A stretch of DNA of 64,000 bases from Burkholderiales bacterium (GCA_030684405.1 JAUXYA010000012.1:1-64000); one strand, 5' to 3'; shown: positions 35,353-47,314, counted from the stretch's first letter. Notes: a model not told the origin generated them from the letters alone. Numbers and translations: made by a program.

Positions 35353-36198
35353 ATGAAGCACGGCTGGCTGCCCATCCTTGCGCTGATCGGGCTCGCCGCT
35401 CTGCTCGGCCTGCTGCTCTGGCTCGCGCCGGGTAGCGATGCGGATACACCGCCGGCGCTGTCGGCAACAGCGCCGGCGCAGGTCAGGCAGATAACCCTGG
35501 AGCGCCCCGGACAGGATGCAATTGAACTTGAACGTCGCGATGCACAGTGGCGGATCAGGGCGCCGCTCAGCGCGCGCGCCGACGAGTTTCAGGTGCAGCG
35601 CATGCTGGCTTTGCTCGAGGCGAAGCCCGACGCGCGCTTGCCGGCCACCGACCTCGACCGTTTCGACCTGTTGTCACCGGTGGCGCGGCTGACCATCGAC
35701 GGCACGGAATACGCCTTCGGCGGCATCAATACCGTCACCCGGGAACAATACGTGATGCGCGGCGACACGGTGTACGCGCTGGGGCTGCGCCACGGTGCGG
35801 CGCTGCCGGCAAGCGCCCTGGCCCTGATACGCCGCGTGCTGCTTGAGGAACATGAAATCCCCGCCGCGATCCACTTGCCCGAGTTCCGTGTGCGGCAGTC
35901 CGCAGGACGCTGGGCCATCGACCCGGCCAGTGTAGCCGCGGGTCCGGACGAACTGCAGCAGTTCATCGACCGCTGGCGCCAGGCTTCCGCGGCGCGTGCC
36001 GAGCCACATGACGGGCGTCCCGCGCTGGCCGAGGTACGCATCGAGCTGCGCGAGGGTGCGCCACTCGCAATCTCGGTGCTGCAACAGGTACCGCAACTGG
36101 TGCTGCTGCGTCAGGACCAGGGCCTGCAGTACACCTTCCTCACAGGGGCTGGAGAGGCTTTGTTGACGCATCCCGGGAAACCGAGAAATACTCAATAA
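35353..36198 (+). CDS. DUF4340 domain-containing membrane-anchored protein
   Basis: 281 residues. One N-terminal helix (LPILALIGLAALLGLLLWLA) and a repeated DUF4340 pattern (ITLERPGQDAIELERRDAQWRI, FQVQRMLALLEAKPDARL, YAFGGINTVTREQYVMRGD). The gene ends inside an AT-rich repeat, so its last residues (PRNTQ) may not be native. It closes the Gld-type set and is followed after 16 bases by mutM. No function is known for this family. Confidence 0.85.
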   Translation: MKHGWLPILALIGLAALLGLLLWLAPGSDADTPPALSATAPAQVRQITLERPGQDAIELERRDAQWRIRAPLSARADEFQVQRMLALLEAKPDARLPATDLDRFDLLSPVARLTIDGTEYAFGGINTVTREQYVMRGDTVYALGLRHGAALPASALALIRRVLLEEHEIPAAIHLPEFRVRQSAGRWAIDPASVAAGPDELQQFIDRWRQASAARAEPHDGRPALAEVRIELREGAPLAISVLQQVPQLVLLRQDQGLQYTFLTGAGEALLTHPGKPRNTQ

Positions 36199-36214
36199 AA
36201 ACAAGTACTTATAA
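36187..36214 (+). repeat. AT-rich dispersed motif before mutM (fullest copy)
   Basis: AATACTCAATAAAAACAAG then TACTTATAA, immediately followed by the mutM ATG. It contains the stop codon of the DUF4340 gene and the palindrome AAGTACTT. Related tracts occur at 48, 2922(-), 10014, 26884(-) and 58649. There is no Shine-Dalgarno sequence between it and mutM. Confidence 0.55.
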
Positions 36215-37048
36215 ATGCCGGAATTGCCCGAGGTTGAAACCACGCGGCGCGGACTCGCACCCGTAGTCGAAAACCGCAGCATTCAGCGTGCAGTAGTGCG
36301 CCACCGCGGCATGCGTCTGCCGGTACCACAAGGACTCGAGCAGCGACTTGCCGGCGCACGCATCGAAGCCCTGACCCGCCGCGGCAAGTATCTGTTGTTC
36401 AACTGCGTGCCGGCGCAGGGCAAGCCCGGCGCGCTGATCGTGCACCTGGGCATGTCAGGCCGGCTGTGGCTGGTCGACTCGGCAACGGCGCCGCAGAAAC
36501 ACGACCACTTCGACCTCGTCATCGACAGCGGCCGAGTGATCCGGCTGCGCGACCCGCGGCGTTTTGGCCTGGTGCTGTGGCAGCCCGGGGATGCCTTGGC
36601 CCATCCTCTTCTTGCTGCCATGGGTCCCGAACCGCTGACTGCGGATTTCGACGGTCCAATGCTGTACCGCGAAACACGCCCGCGCAGCGCGGCGATCAAG
36701 CTGGTGATCATGGACAGCCATGTCGTTGCCGGCGTCGGCAACATCTACGCCAACGAGTCCCTGTTCCGCGCCGGCATCGATCCGCGTACGCCGGCCCGGC
36801 GCGTCAGTCAGGCGCGCTGCGCGAGGCTCGCTCAGGAAATCAAGACAGTGCTGGGCGAGGCGATCGACGCCGGCGGCAGTTCGCTGCGCGATTACGTCGG
36901 CAGCGACGGCATGGCCGGGCATTTCCAGAACCGCTTTTTTGTCTACGGACGCGCCGGTGAACCCTGCATGCGCTGCGGCACTGCGATCCGCGAACTGCGA
37001 CAGGGGCAGCGGGCCACCTGCTATTGCCCGCGCTGCCAGAACCGCTAG
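36215..37048 (+). CDS. mutM: formamidopyrimidine-DNA glycosylase (Fpg)
   Basis: 277 residues. Excises 8-oxoguanine and formamidopyrimidines and nicks the abasic site. The mature N-terminus [13 protein letters not shown] supplies the catalytic Pro and Glu; RRGKYLLF carries the conserved Lys; HLGMSG and DPRRFG are present; a C-terminal zinc finger [15 protein letters not shown]...CYCPRC completes the family layout. The ATG abuts an AT-rich repeat without a ribosome site, so expression may be weak or leaderless. Confidence 0.98.
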   Translation: MPELPEVETTRRGLAPVVENRSIQRAVVRHRGMRLPVPQGLEQRLAGARIEALTRRGKYLLFNCVPAQGKPGALIVHLGMSGRLWLVDSATAPQKHDHFDLVIDSGRVIRLRDPRRFGLVLWQPGDALAHPLLAAMGPEPLTADFDGPMLYRETRPRSAAIKLVIMDSHVVAGVGNIYANESLFRAGIDPRTPARRVSQARCARLAQEIKTVLGEAIDAGGSSLRDYVGSDGMAGHFQNRFFVYGRAGEPCMRCGTAIRELRQGQRATCYCPRCQNR

Positions 37049-37051
37049 GGC

Positions 37052-37792
<741 letters not shown>

Positions 37793-37803
<11 letters not shown>

Positions 37804-38344
37804 GTTCCGCTCTTTTCAGCAGTTGATGACTGACCTGACCGGCACGACCGGACCTGAACACGGTCCAGCCGGGCATTTCGTTCAGCGCCACAGCACGCTC
37901 GCAGTACACCAGTGCGCCGGGTTTAAGGCAAGGGGGCAAGGCTGCAAGCAACTGCGGCCAGCAGTCGTCGGCGAAGGGCGGGTCAAGAAAGACGACGTCA
38001 TACCGCTCACGAGGCTGCCGCAAGAATTCTAGCGCATCGGCACGCACCACTTCCACCGCATTGGCAGCAAGCAGCGTGGCATTCGCCTGCAGCGCGCGCA
38101 GCGCTGCTGCGTCGTGCTCGACCATTACCACGCGCCTTGCGCCGCGCGACCCCGCCTCAAAACCGAGGGCACCGCTACCGGCATAGAGATCGAGGCAGTC
38201 CTGCCCCGAAAGATCCTGGCCCAGCCAGTTGAACAGCGTTTCACGCACGCGGTCCGGCGTGGGCCGCAGGTCAGGACGCTCCTCAAAGCGGATGCGCCGG
38301 CTGCGCCAGGCGCCGCCGATGATCCGGACCTCGCAGCGTTTCAC
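37793..38344 (-). CDS. rsmD: 16S rRNA (guanine966-N2)-methyltransferase RsmD
   Basis: 183 residues. N-terminal [33 protein letters not shown] loop [19 protein letters not shown], and the catalytic motif [13 protein letters not shown] (DPPF). It methylates G966 of 16S rRNA. It follows the two M16 peptidase genes by 14 bases and overlaps coaD. Confidence 0.97.
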
Positions 38345-38358
38345 GGCGCGCGCGCCGC

Positions 38359-39711
38359 TCAGCGCTTGTCCGGCGCCGTCACCGCCTGATCGCTATCAGC
38401 GCCAACGACGACGGTCACCATGCGTTCGGGGTCGATACCACGGGCAAAGGCCTCGCGAATATCGGCGATGCTGACGCGCTCGATGTTGGCAACGAAGGTC
38501 TCGAGATAATTCACCGGCAGTTTGTAGAACCCGATTGCCGCCAGATTTTCGAGGATCTTGCGATTACTGTCGATGCGCATCGGGAAACCGCCGACGATGT
38601 TCTGCTTCGCCGCGCGCAACTCCTGTTCAGTCGGCCCTTCGGCGACGAACTCGCGCAGCGTCTTGTGCACCACCGCCAACGCCTCCTCAGCCTGATCGCG
38701 CTGCGTCTGCATGCCAATGATGAACGGCCCGCGCGCGCGCTGCGGGGAAAAGTAGCTGTACGCTGAATAGGCGAGGCCGCGCTTCTGCCGGACCTCCTCG
38801 TTGATGCGCGACACGAAACCGCCGCCGCCGAGGATATGGTTGCCGACCAACAGTGCGAAATAATCCGGATCGTCGCGGCGGATGCCGGGCGCGCCGATCA
38901 GAATATGGCTTTGCGTCGCGGGATGCGCAACGATGCGCGTCACCGCCTGCCGCAAAGACTCCACCGCCGGCAACTCCACCGCCGTGCCCGCCCGCGGCAG
39001 GCCGCGGGTGAGCTGTTCGGCAATGGCCTCCGCTTCCTGCCGCGAGACATCGCCCATGATCGCCACCACGGCGCGATCGGCGACGTAATGCCGGCGATAG
39101 AAGTCGAGCAGGTCGTCACGGGTCAGCCGGCCGACCGTCTCCACTTCGCCGACGGAACGGTAACTGTACGGGTGATCGCGATAGACCAGCTGGTAGAACG
39201 CGCGCGCGGCCTGGGTGTCGGGCCTGAGATCGGCTTCCCTCAGCGCGCCGATCTGGCGCACCTTCTCGCGCTCCAGCACCGATGCCGGAAGTTGCGGCGC
39301 GTGCAGGATACGCGCGAGCAGGTCCAGAGCCACACTGCGGCGCGCCGGATCGGACAGCGTGCGCAGGGACAGCCCGGCGCGGTCCGCGTCGAAACGGCCG
39401 CCGACACCGGCACCAACATCGGCAAAGCGGCGCGCAATCTCCTCCTCGGACAGACCGTCGGCGCCAAGGCGCAGCAGGCCGTGAGTCATCGCCGCAGCGC
39501 CGGACTTTTCGCGCCTGTCGTAGGCGGAACCGGCAGGAAAATCCACCGAAACGTCGAGCATCGGCAGATCGCGGTTGGCCACGAAGTAGACCTTCGCGCC
39601 TGACGCCGCCTGCCAGTGCTCAATCGGCAATATCGCCAGCGCCGGCGGTGTCAGGCACAGCAGCAGGGCAGCGGTCCAGCCTCTCAGCAGCATCACGGTT
39701 CTAGTTGCCAT
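38359..39711 (-). CDS. M16 family peptidase-like protein, non-catalytic partner
   Basis: 450 residues from MATRTVMLLRGWTAALLLCL, a signal peptide. Two M16 half-domains are recognisable (FPAGSAYDRREKSGAAAMTHGLLRLGADG; QKRGLAYSAYSYFSPQRARGPFIIG). The zinc-binding HxxEH is absent: the position reads MTHGLLRLGA. The Arg/Tyr motif of the C-terminal half (KRGLAYSAYSYF) is kept. This matches the inactive subunit of heterodimeric M16 proteases. The gene overlaps its catalytic partner by 11 bases. Confidence 0.9.
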   Translation of the reverse strand: MATRTVMLLRGWTAALLLCLTPPALAILPIEHWQAASGAKVYFVANRDLPMLDVSVDFPAGSAYDRREKSGAAAMTHGLLRLGADGLSEEEIARRFADVGAGVGGRFDADRAGLSLRTLSDPARRSVALDLLARILHAPQLPASVLEREKVRQIGALREADLRPDTQAARAFYQLVYRDHPYSYRSVGEVETVGRLTRDDLLDFYRRHYVADRAVVAIMGDVSRQEAEAIAEQLTRGLPRAGTAVELPAVESLRQAVTRIVAHPATQSHILIGAPGIRRDDPDYFALLVGNHILGGGGFVSRINEEVRQKRGLAYSAYSYFSPQRARGPFIIGMQTQRDQAEEALAVVHKTLREFVAEGPTEQELRAAKQNIVGGFPMRIDSNRKILENLAAIGFYKLPVNYLETFVANIERVSIADIREAFARGIDPERMVTVVVGADSDQAVTAPDKR

Positions 39712-41092
39712 GGCGAACTCCTGCCGGCGGCGCTGCGCGGCGCGCGCCCTTCTCCAGCGGCTGCGGATCAAGATAGGCGACAGTCAGCCGGTCATCAATC
39801 AGATACCTGCGCGCGACCTCCCGCACCTGTTCCGCCGTGACCTGCTGCAGCTTCTCGATAAACAGGTCGAGATCGCGGTGCGACAGGCCCACGGTTTCGA
39901 GCCAGCCGATCTGCCGTGCCTGGAAAAACATCGAATCGCGCTGGTATACCTGTGCGGCAATGGCCTGCGCCTGGACCCGGTCCAGCTCTTCCTGAGTGAC
40001 CCCTTCCTCGACGATGCGCCGGATCTCGCGGCGCAGCGCCCCCTCCATCTCTGCCGCGCTGCCGCCGGTCACCGGCGTGGCACTCAGGTAAAACAATCCG
40101 GGGCCGCGACCAACACCGTTGTAGCTGGCGCCCGCCGAAGTTGCTTTGCGGTCCGTTTTCACCAGCCGCTGGGGCAGCCGCGCCGCCTCGTTGCCGCTGA
40201 GAACGCTTTCGAGCATGTTGAGCGCGTAAGGCTCCCACTCTTCCGCCGGCTTCTGCAGCCGGGGAACACGGTAAGCCATCAGCACGTAGGGCAGCTCCGC
40301 TGGCACTTTGACGGTGATCCGTTTGATGCCCAACTGCGGTGGCTCAGTCTGCGGCTTGCGCGGCGGCAGCGTCTTGCGCGGAATCCCGCCGAAATGACGC
40401 TCGGCCAGCGCGAAAACTTCCTCCGGGACGACATCACCGACAACGACGACCGTCGCATTATTCGGGCCATACCACTGCTCGTAAAACACGCGGGTATCAT
40501 CCACCGTCAGATTTTCGAGGTCACTCATCCAGCCAATGACCGGATTGCGATAGGGATGTGCAGTCAGCGCCGCCGCCATCAGCCGCTCGTACACCACCGC
40601 GTGCGGACGGTCATCGGTGCGCCAGCGCCGCTCTTCCATCACCACCTTGATTTCCTTTGCGAATTCCTCCGGCGACAACACAAGGTTCGCCATGCGGTCG
40701 GCCTCGAGCCGGAATGACAGAGGCAGTTCCGACTTGTGCATCGTCTGGAAGTAACCGGTGTAATCGCGGCTGGTGAAGGCATTGTCGCGTCCGCCGGCCG
40801 CCGCAATCAGCTTCGAGAACTCCCCGGGGGCCACGGTTTTAGTGCCCTTGAACATCATGTGCTCCAGCACGTGCGCGACACCGGTCAAGCCGTTCTGTTC
40901 ATCGACACTGCCGATGCGATACCACACCATGGTGACGGCAACCGGCGCGCGGCGGTCAGGCTTGACAATGACGCGCAGGCCATTGGCCAGTTCATGTTCG
41001 GCAACGCCTGCGGCCGTCGCCGCTGCTGCCGGCCCCGTGAGAAGCGCGCAGGCCAGCGCCATAAGCTGCATAAAACGGATCGCTGAATTCAT
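39701..41092 (-). CDS. M16 family zinc metallopeptidase, catalytic partner
   Basis: 463 residues from MNSAIRFMQLMALACALLTG, a signal peptide; the much longer open frame upstream overlaps ftsY and is not real. The inverted zinc motif HVLEHMMFKGT (HxxEH) is present with the distal Glu in VVMEERRWRTDD. Two M16 domains follow, lacking the RGLAY-type motif that the partner protein has, so the pair is complementary. Periplasmic peptide or processing protease; substrate unknown. It is divergent from ftsY. Confidence 0.92.
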   Translation of the reverse strand: MNSAIRFMQLMALACALLTGPAAAATAAGVAEHELANGLRVIVKPDRRAPVAVTMVWYRIGSVDEQNGLTGVAHVLEHMMFKGTKTVAPGEFSKLIAAAGGRDNAFTSRDYTGYFQTMHKSELPLSFRLEADRMANLVLSPEEFAKEIKVVMEERRWRTDDRPHAVVYERLMAAALTAHPYRNPVIGWMSDLENLTVDDTRVFYEQWYGPNNATVVVVGDVVPEEVFALAERHFGGIPRKTLPPRKPQTEPPQLGIKRITVKVPAELPYVLMAYRVPRLQKPAEEWEPYALNMLESVLSGNEAARLPQRLVKTDRKATSAGASYNGVGRGPGLFYLSATPVTGGSAAEMEGALRREIRRIVEEGVTQEELDRVQAQAIAAQVYQRDSMFFQARQIGWLETVGLSHRDLDLFIEKLQQVTAEQVREVARRYLIDDRLTVAYLDPQPLEKGARRAAPPAGVRHGN

Positions 41093-41239
41093 GATGTCCT
41101 GTAGGAAAGTCGCCCGCTCCGTCCTGGACGGCCGGCATCGGGCGCAGAAGGCCCTGTTAGAATTGTAACCAATTCGATTACTCAATCTGGTCTTTGGCGC
41201 GGCTTGAACACGGGCCGCAGCAGTCAGACCGCTCCTTTC

Positions 41240-42204
41240 ATGTTTGGTTTCGGCAAAAAAAGCGACGAAAAGGCCGCCGCGTCCGCGGGCTGGCTTGAGC
41301 GCCTGCAGCAGGGGCTGGGCAAAACACGCACGCGTCTGGGCGAACGCCTGGGCAGCCTGTTCAGCCCGGGCCGCAGGCTTGACGAGACGTTCTACGAAGA
41401 GCTTGAAACCGTGCTGCTGAGCGCCGATGTCGGGGTCGCTGCGACCGGTCACCTGCTCGACGCCCTGCGCACCCGCGCCCGCCGCGAACGCTACTCCGAA
41501 GCAGAGCAGCTGCGCGCGGGACTGCGCGAGACCATGCTTGAACTGCTGCGGGGCGTGGCGCAGCCGCTGGACACCGCTGGCCACCGGCCTTTCGTGATCA
41601 TGCTGGCGGGCGTCAACGGCGCCGGCAAGACCACTTCGATCGGCAAGCTGGCACACCACTTCCAGGCACAGGGCAAATCGGTGCTGCTCGCCGCCGGTGA
41701 CACCTTCCGCGCGGCGGCCCGCGAACAGCTTGCCGCCTGGGGCGAACGCAACAACGTCGCAGTGATTGCCCAGGCTACTGGCGACGCTGCGGCGGTGATA
41801 TACGACGCGATCAAGGCCGCGCAGGCGCGCGGCACCGATATTGTCCTCGCCGACACCGCAGGCCGGTTGCCGACCCAGCTGCACCTGATGGAGGAAATCC
41901 GCAAGGTCAAGCGGGTCATCGACAAGGCCATGCCCGGGGCGCCGCACGAAGTACTGCTGGTCCTCGACGCGAACACCGGACAGAACGCGCTGGCGCAGCT
42001 GGCGGCCTTCGACTCGGCCATCGGCGTCACCGGGCTTGCGCTGACCAAGCTCGATGGCACGGCAAAAGGCGGTGTCATCGGCGCAATTGCCCATAGCCGC
42101 ACGGGCGGCAAGGCTGTCCCCGTGCGTTTCATCGGCATCGGCGAAGGCATGGAAGATCTGCGCCCCTTTGTTGCCGAGGACTTTGTCGCGGCGCTGCTCG
42201 ACAC

Positions 42205-42208
<4 letters not shown>
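41240..42208 (+). CDS. ftsY: signal recognition particle receptor FtsY
   Basis: 322 residues from MFGFGKKSDEKAAA, a short A-domain form. NG domain: N helix bundle (LDETFYEELETVLLSADVGV), P-loop GVNGAGKTTSIGKLAH, DTFRAAAREQL, DTAGRLPTQLHLMEE, and TKLDGTAKGG. It docks SRP-ribosome complexes at the membrane. The stop codon overlaps the GTG of ftsE, and ftsE overlaps ftsX, the classic ftsYEX set. Confidence 0.98.
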
Positions 42209-42859
<651 letters not shown>

Positions 42860-42867
<8 letters not shown>

Positions 42868-43768
42868 CTGGCTGGCAGCACACCGCCGCGCCTGCACCGG
42901 CACCCTTGCCCGCCTGCTCCGCGCGCCGCTCGCCAGCCTGTTCAACATTGCGGTGATCGGCACCGCGCTGGCACTACCGCTGGGCTTCTACGTGATACTT
43001 GCCAACCTGCAGGAACTCGCGCGCGATTACTCCCCGCAGCCGCAACTCAGCGTGTTCCTCGCGCCAGAGGCCACCGCAGCCGAGGCGCGCGCCCTCGGCG
43101 AGCGCCTCAAAGCCCGCAGCGGAGTCAGCGCAAGCCGCTTCGTGCCGCGCGCGGAAGCCCTGGAAACGCTGAAGTCACGGACCGGCCTCGACGACATCAT
43201 CGCCGGTCTGCCCGGCAATCCGCTGCCTGATGCCTGGGTGATCACCGCCGCCGGCGCCGATGCCGCGACGCTCGATGCGCTGCGCGGAGAGTTCCAGCAG
43301 TGGCCAAAAGTGGCCGAGGTGCATGTCGACTCGGAATGGGCGCGCCGTCTCGACCAGTTGCTCGCACTCGGACGCCATGCCGTTCTGCTGCTCGCCACCG
43401 CCCTCGCATTTGCGTTGGTAGCGGTTACCTTCAACACCATCCGCCTGCAGATTCTGACCCAGCGCGACGAAATCGAAGTCGCCAAGCTGATCGGTGCCAC
43501 CGATGGCTGGATCCGCCGGCCCTTCCTCTACTTCGGCGCGATTACCGGCGCGGCCGGGGGAGGCGCGGCCTGGCTGATGATCTGGGGAGTCCTCGCGCTG
43601 TTCAACGACCGGCTCCAGCCGCTGGCTTCGCTCTACGGCCTCCCGCTGCGTTTGACCCACCTCAACGGCAGCGACAGCATCACCCTGCTGTTCTTTGCTG
43701 CGGCCTTGGGCTGGTTCGGCGCCTGGCTGTCGGTCCGGCGTCATCTAGGCACTTATAATCCATCTTAA
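42860..43768 (+). CDS. ftsX: cell division protein FtsX
   Basis: 302 residues with four membrane segments: one near residue 25 (SLFNIAVIGTALALPLGFYVIL) and three in the C-terminal half (LLLATALAFALVAVTFNTI, FGAITGAAGGGAAWLMI, LLFFAAALGWFGAWL). The periplasmic loop between TM1 and TM2 carries SVFLAPEATAAEARALGERL, the hydrolase-activator contact region. It is 8 bases overlapped by ftsE and followed by rpoH. Confidence 0.96.
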
Positions 43769-43823
43769 TATATTGATTTTATTGGTTATTTTTTGCATCC
43801 TTGGCGGGAACTCCGGGCCCTTC

Positions 43824-43850
43824 TTGGCACTCATAAGATGAGAGTGCTAA
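43824..43850. promoter_or_regulatory. CIRCE element (HrcA operator) before rpoH
   Basis: TTGGCACTC-N9-GAGTGCTAA. The consensus CIRCE is TTAGCACTC-N9-GAGTGCTAA; only one base differs, and the 9-bp spacer is exact. It ends 10 bases before the first rpoH ATG (26 before the preferred one). HrcA bound here would repress rpoH except under heat stress. Confidence 0.9.
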
Positions 43851-43875
43851 ACTCGTTGCCATGAGGACTTTGACC

Positions 43876-44739
<864 letters not shown>

Positions 44740-44763
44740 CGTCGCTGCGGCATATCGGCAGCG

Positions 44764-44791
44764 AAGCCCCGGCAAGCGCCGGGGCTTTTTT
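44764..44791 (+). terminator. rho-independent terminator after rpoH
   Basis: AAGCCCCGGC (44764-44773) pairs with GCCGGGGCTT (44778-44787) around a 4-base loop and runs into TTTTTTA. It may also serve the convergent SCO gene, which ends at 44790. Confidence 0.9.
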
Positions 44792-45386
44792 ACTTCAGCA
44801 GCAGCCGGATGTCGTGGAGCAGGGTCGGCGCGCCGACCCCGTATTGCGCAAACAGCCGCAGGCGGCCCTCGCCGTCGAGGATATAGGTGCCCGCAGAGTG
44901 ATCCATCGTATAGCCGCCGGAAGGCAGCTTCTGCTTCTGGAAAAAAATCTTGAACTCCTTCGCCGCCCGCGTGACCTCGTCCACCGAGCCGGTAAGACCG
45001 AGAAAGGACGGATGGAAAGCCGGCACATAGCGCTTGAGCATCTCCGCCGTGTCCCGTTCCGGATCGACGGTGACAAACAGCACCTGCAGCCGCTCCGCGT
45101 CCGCGCCAAGCTCCTTCATCACCGCGGCCATTTCCACCAGCGTCGTCGGACAGACATCTGGACAGTGTGTGAAACCGAAAAACAGGGTGACCACCTTGCC
45201 GCGGAAATCGTCGAGCGTGCGCGTCTGTCCGTTGTGGTCTGTCAATGCGAGCGACTTGCCGAAGGAGGCGCCGGTGACATCGGTCAACTTGAAACGCGGT
45301 GCGTCCTGCGTCTCCGAGCAGCCCACTGCCGCCAGCATGGCGGCTACTGCAACAGCCAGCAGGAACCGGCGCCGGAAATGGAACAT
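44790..45386 (-). CDS. SCO1/SenC family copper chaperone
   Basis: 198 residues. Lipoprotein-type signal (MLAAVGCSE). Thioredoxin fold with the copper site FTHCPDVCPTTL (Cys-x3-Cys) and the distal His in YTMDHSAGTYIL. SCO proteins deliver copper to, or reduce, the CuA site of cytochrome oxidase subunit II. It is the last gene of the surf1-ctaA-ctaB-sco run, 10 bases after ctaB. Confidence 0.94.
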   Translation of the reverse strand: MFHFRRRFLLAVAVAAMLAAVGCSETQDAPRFKLTDVTGASFGKSLALTDHNGQTRTLDDFRGKVVTLFFGFTHCPDVCPTTLVEMAAVMKELGADAERLQVLFVTVDPERDTAEMLKRYVPAFHPSFLGLTGSVDEVTRAAKEFKIFFQKQKLPSGGYTMDHSAGTYILDGEGRLRLFAQYGVGAPTLLHDIRLLLK

Positions 45387-45396
45387 CAGCGGACTC

Positions 45397-46296
45397 TCAC
45401 AGGAACAGCTGCAGATAATGATCGATCAGCAGCGCCGCAAACAGCAAGGTCAGGTAGAGGATCGAATAGCGGAAGGTGCGGCGCGCCAGGGCATCGCTGT
45501 AATCGGTGTAAATTTTCACCGCGTAATACATGAACACCGCACCGAGGCCCAGAGCCGCGAACAGGTAAGGCAGCCCGCTCAAGCGGGTGACAAAAGGCAG
45601 TGTCGAGCAGGCCAGCAGGATGATGGTGTACAGCAGCACATGCAGCCGGGTGAACTTGTCACCGTGCGTCACCGGCAGCATCGGCACGCCAGCCTTGGCG
45701 TACTCGTCCTTGCGGTACAGCGCCAGCGCCCAGAAGTGCGGCGGCGTCCAGGCAAAAATGATCAGGAACAGGGTCAGCGCCTGCGGCGTGACATCGCCAG
45801 TCACGGCGGCCCAGCCCAGCACCGGCGGCATCGCGCCGGACGCGCCGCCGATCACGATGTTCTGCGGCGTCATCGGCTTGAGGATCACCGTGTAGACGAT
45901 TGCATAGCCGACGAAAGTCGCCAGGGTCAGCCACATCGTCAGCGCATTGACCCAGTGATAAAGCAGTGCAAGCCCGATGCCGCCGACGATGCCGGAAAAT
46001 ACCAGTGTCTCCAGCGGGGTGATCTGGCCACGCGGCAACGGCCGGAACTGCGTGCGCGTCATCAGAGCATCAATTTTCTGCTCAACCAGGCAGTTGACCG
46101 CAGCCGCAGCTCCTGCGACGAGCGCGATGCCCAGCGTCGCCGCCAACAGGATTACCGGCGGGACCATGCCCGGGGTGGCCAGGAACATCCCGATCACCGC
46201 CGTAAACACGATCAGCGACACCACGCGCGGCTTGGTCAGCGCGTAGAACTGCTGGATGCGGGAGGACAGCGGTGTACGGACGACGGTGGAGGACAT
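45397..46296 (-). CDS. ctaB: heme O synthase (protoheme IX farnesyltransferase)
   Basis: 299 residues, UbiA-type with about nine membrane segments. First Asp-rich motif [21 protein letters not shown] and second [17 protein letters not shown] bind farnesyl diphosphate through magnesium. It converts heme B to heme O, the first step to heme A. It shares one base with ctaA (ATG/stop overlap), so heme O passes to the next enzyme made from the same transcript. The E. coli homolog is called CyoE. Confidence 0.96.
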   Translation of the reverse strand: MSSTVVRTPLSSRIQQFYALTKPRVVSLIVFTAVIGMFLATPGMVPPVILLAATLGIALVAGAAAAVNCLVEQKIDALMTRTQFRPLPRGQITPLETLVFSGIVGGIGLALLYHWVNALTMWLTLATFVGYAIVYTVILKPMTPQNIVIGGASGAMPPVLGWAAVTGDVTPQALTLFLIIFAWTPPHFWALALYRKDEYAKAGVPMLPVTHGDKFTRLHVLLYTIILLACSTLPFVTRLSGLPYLFAALGLGAVFMYYAVKIYTDYSDALARRTFRYSILYLTLLFAALLIDHYLQLFL

Positions 46297-47282
46297 CAGG
46301 GGGCTGACTTCTGGCTGAGGGCGAAGTTTATCACCACCATGGTCACCAATAAAATCGCGGCACCGGCATTGTGCGCAGCCGCCAGCAGCAGCGGCAAACC
46401 ACCGAGTACGTTGGCAATGCCCAGAATGACCTGAGCCAGCAGCACGGCCAGCAGCATGGCCCCCAATCGCGCGGACGCGGGACTGCGCAGCAGGAGCAGC
46501 GCGAGCCAGCCGACCACGGCCAACGTAACCAGTGCACCCACGCGATGGGTCCAGTGGATTGCGGTGATCGCGTCATAACTCAGGTGTGCGCCGGTGGCAG
46601 TCTTGCCCAGTTCGCGCACCAGCTGGAAGCCATGGCGGAAATCCATCTGCGGCAACCATTCGCCATGACAGGTCGGGAAATCAGTACAGGCGAGCGCGGC
46701 GTAGTTGGTCGACACCCAGCCGCCGAGTGCGATCTGGGCGATGACCACCAGCAGCGCGAGAATGCCCAGGGGCCTCAGTTTCGTCACCGCTGCCGGCAGC
46801 GGCGGCGGCACCTGCTGACGCAGGGCCAGCCATGCAAGCAGTGCCAGCAACGCCATGCCGCCCAGCAGGTGCAGGGTCACAATCACCGGCTTCAGCAGCA
46901 GCGTCACCGTCCACATGCCGAGGGCAGCCTGGAATATCAGCAGGCCGAGGATCCCGACGGCCAGCGCCGGCGACTGCCCGAGCTCACGCCGCCTCAACCA
47001 CGCAATCGCCGCGATCACCAGTATCAGCAACCCGAGTCCACCCGCGATATAGCGATGGAACATTTCCTTCCAGGCCTTGCTCATCGACACCGGTCCGTGA
47101 GTGCCTCCCTGCTCCTCGACCGCCTTCGCTATGTCACCGCGCGCATGATGCGGAGTCATTTCGCCGTAGCAACCCGGCCAGTCCGGACATCCGAGACCGG
47201 CATCGGCCAGACGCACGTAAGCTCCGACAACCACCACCACGAAAGTAAAGGCCACGGCAAACCAGGCAAGCTTCCGATACAT
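46296..47282 (-). CDS. ctaA: heme A synthase CtaA
   Basis: 328 residues from [20 protein letters not shown]; a TTG start at 47318 is possible but adds a charged extension. Eight membrane segments, with the paired-Cys loops [15 protein letters not shown] and [15 protein letters not shown] and the histidines [31 protein letters not shown]. It oxidises the heme O methyl to a formyl group. Sits between the CxxxC protein and ctaB. Confidence 0.95.
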   Translation of the reverse strand: MYRKLAWFAVAFTFVVVVVGAYVRLADAGLGCPDWPGCYGEMTPHHARGDIAKAVEEQGGTHGPVSMSKAWKEMFHRYIAGGLGLLILVIAAIAWLRRRELGQSPALAVGILGLLIFQAALGMWTVTLLLKPVIVTLHLLGGMALLALLAWLALRQQVPPPLPAAVTKLRPLGILALLVVIAQIALGGWVSTNYAALACTDFPTCHGEWLPQMDFRHGFQLVRELGKTATGAHLSYDAITAIHWTHRVGALVTLAVVGWLALLLLRSPASARLGAMLLAVLLAQVILGIANVLGGLPLLLAAAHNAGAAILLVTMVVINFALSQKSAP

Positions 47283-47314
47283 TTCAGGCACTCGATAATA
47301 ACGAACTGTTGTGA

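Noticed and set aside
33079-35361. Long minus-strand ORF (760 codons)
   Set aside because: Antisense to the Gld-type permease and GldG-like genes; Gln/His/Arg-rich composition is typical of a shadow frame.
41093-42094. N-terminal extension of the catalytic M16 gene
   Set aside because: The open frame runs upstream across ftsY on the other strand; the signal peptide at 41092 is the natural start.
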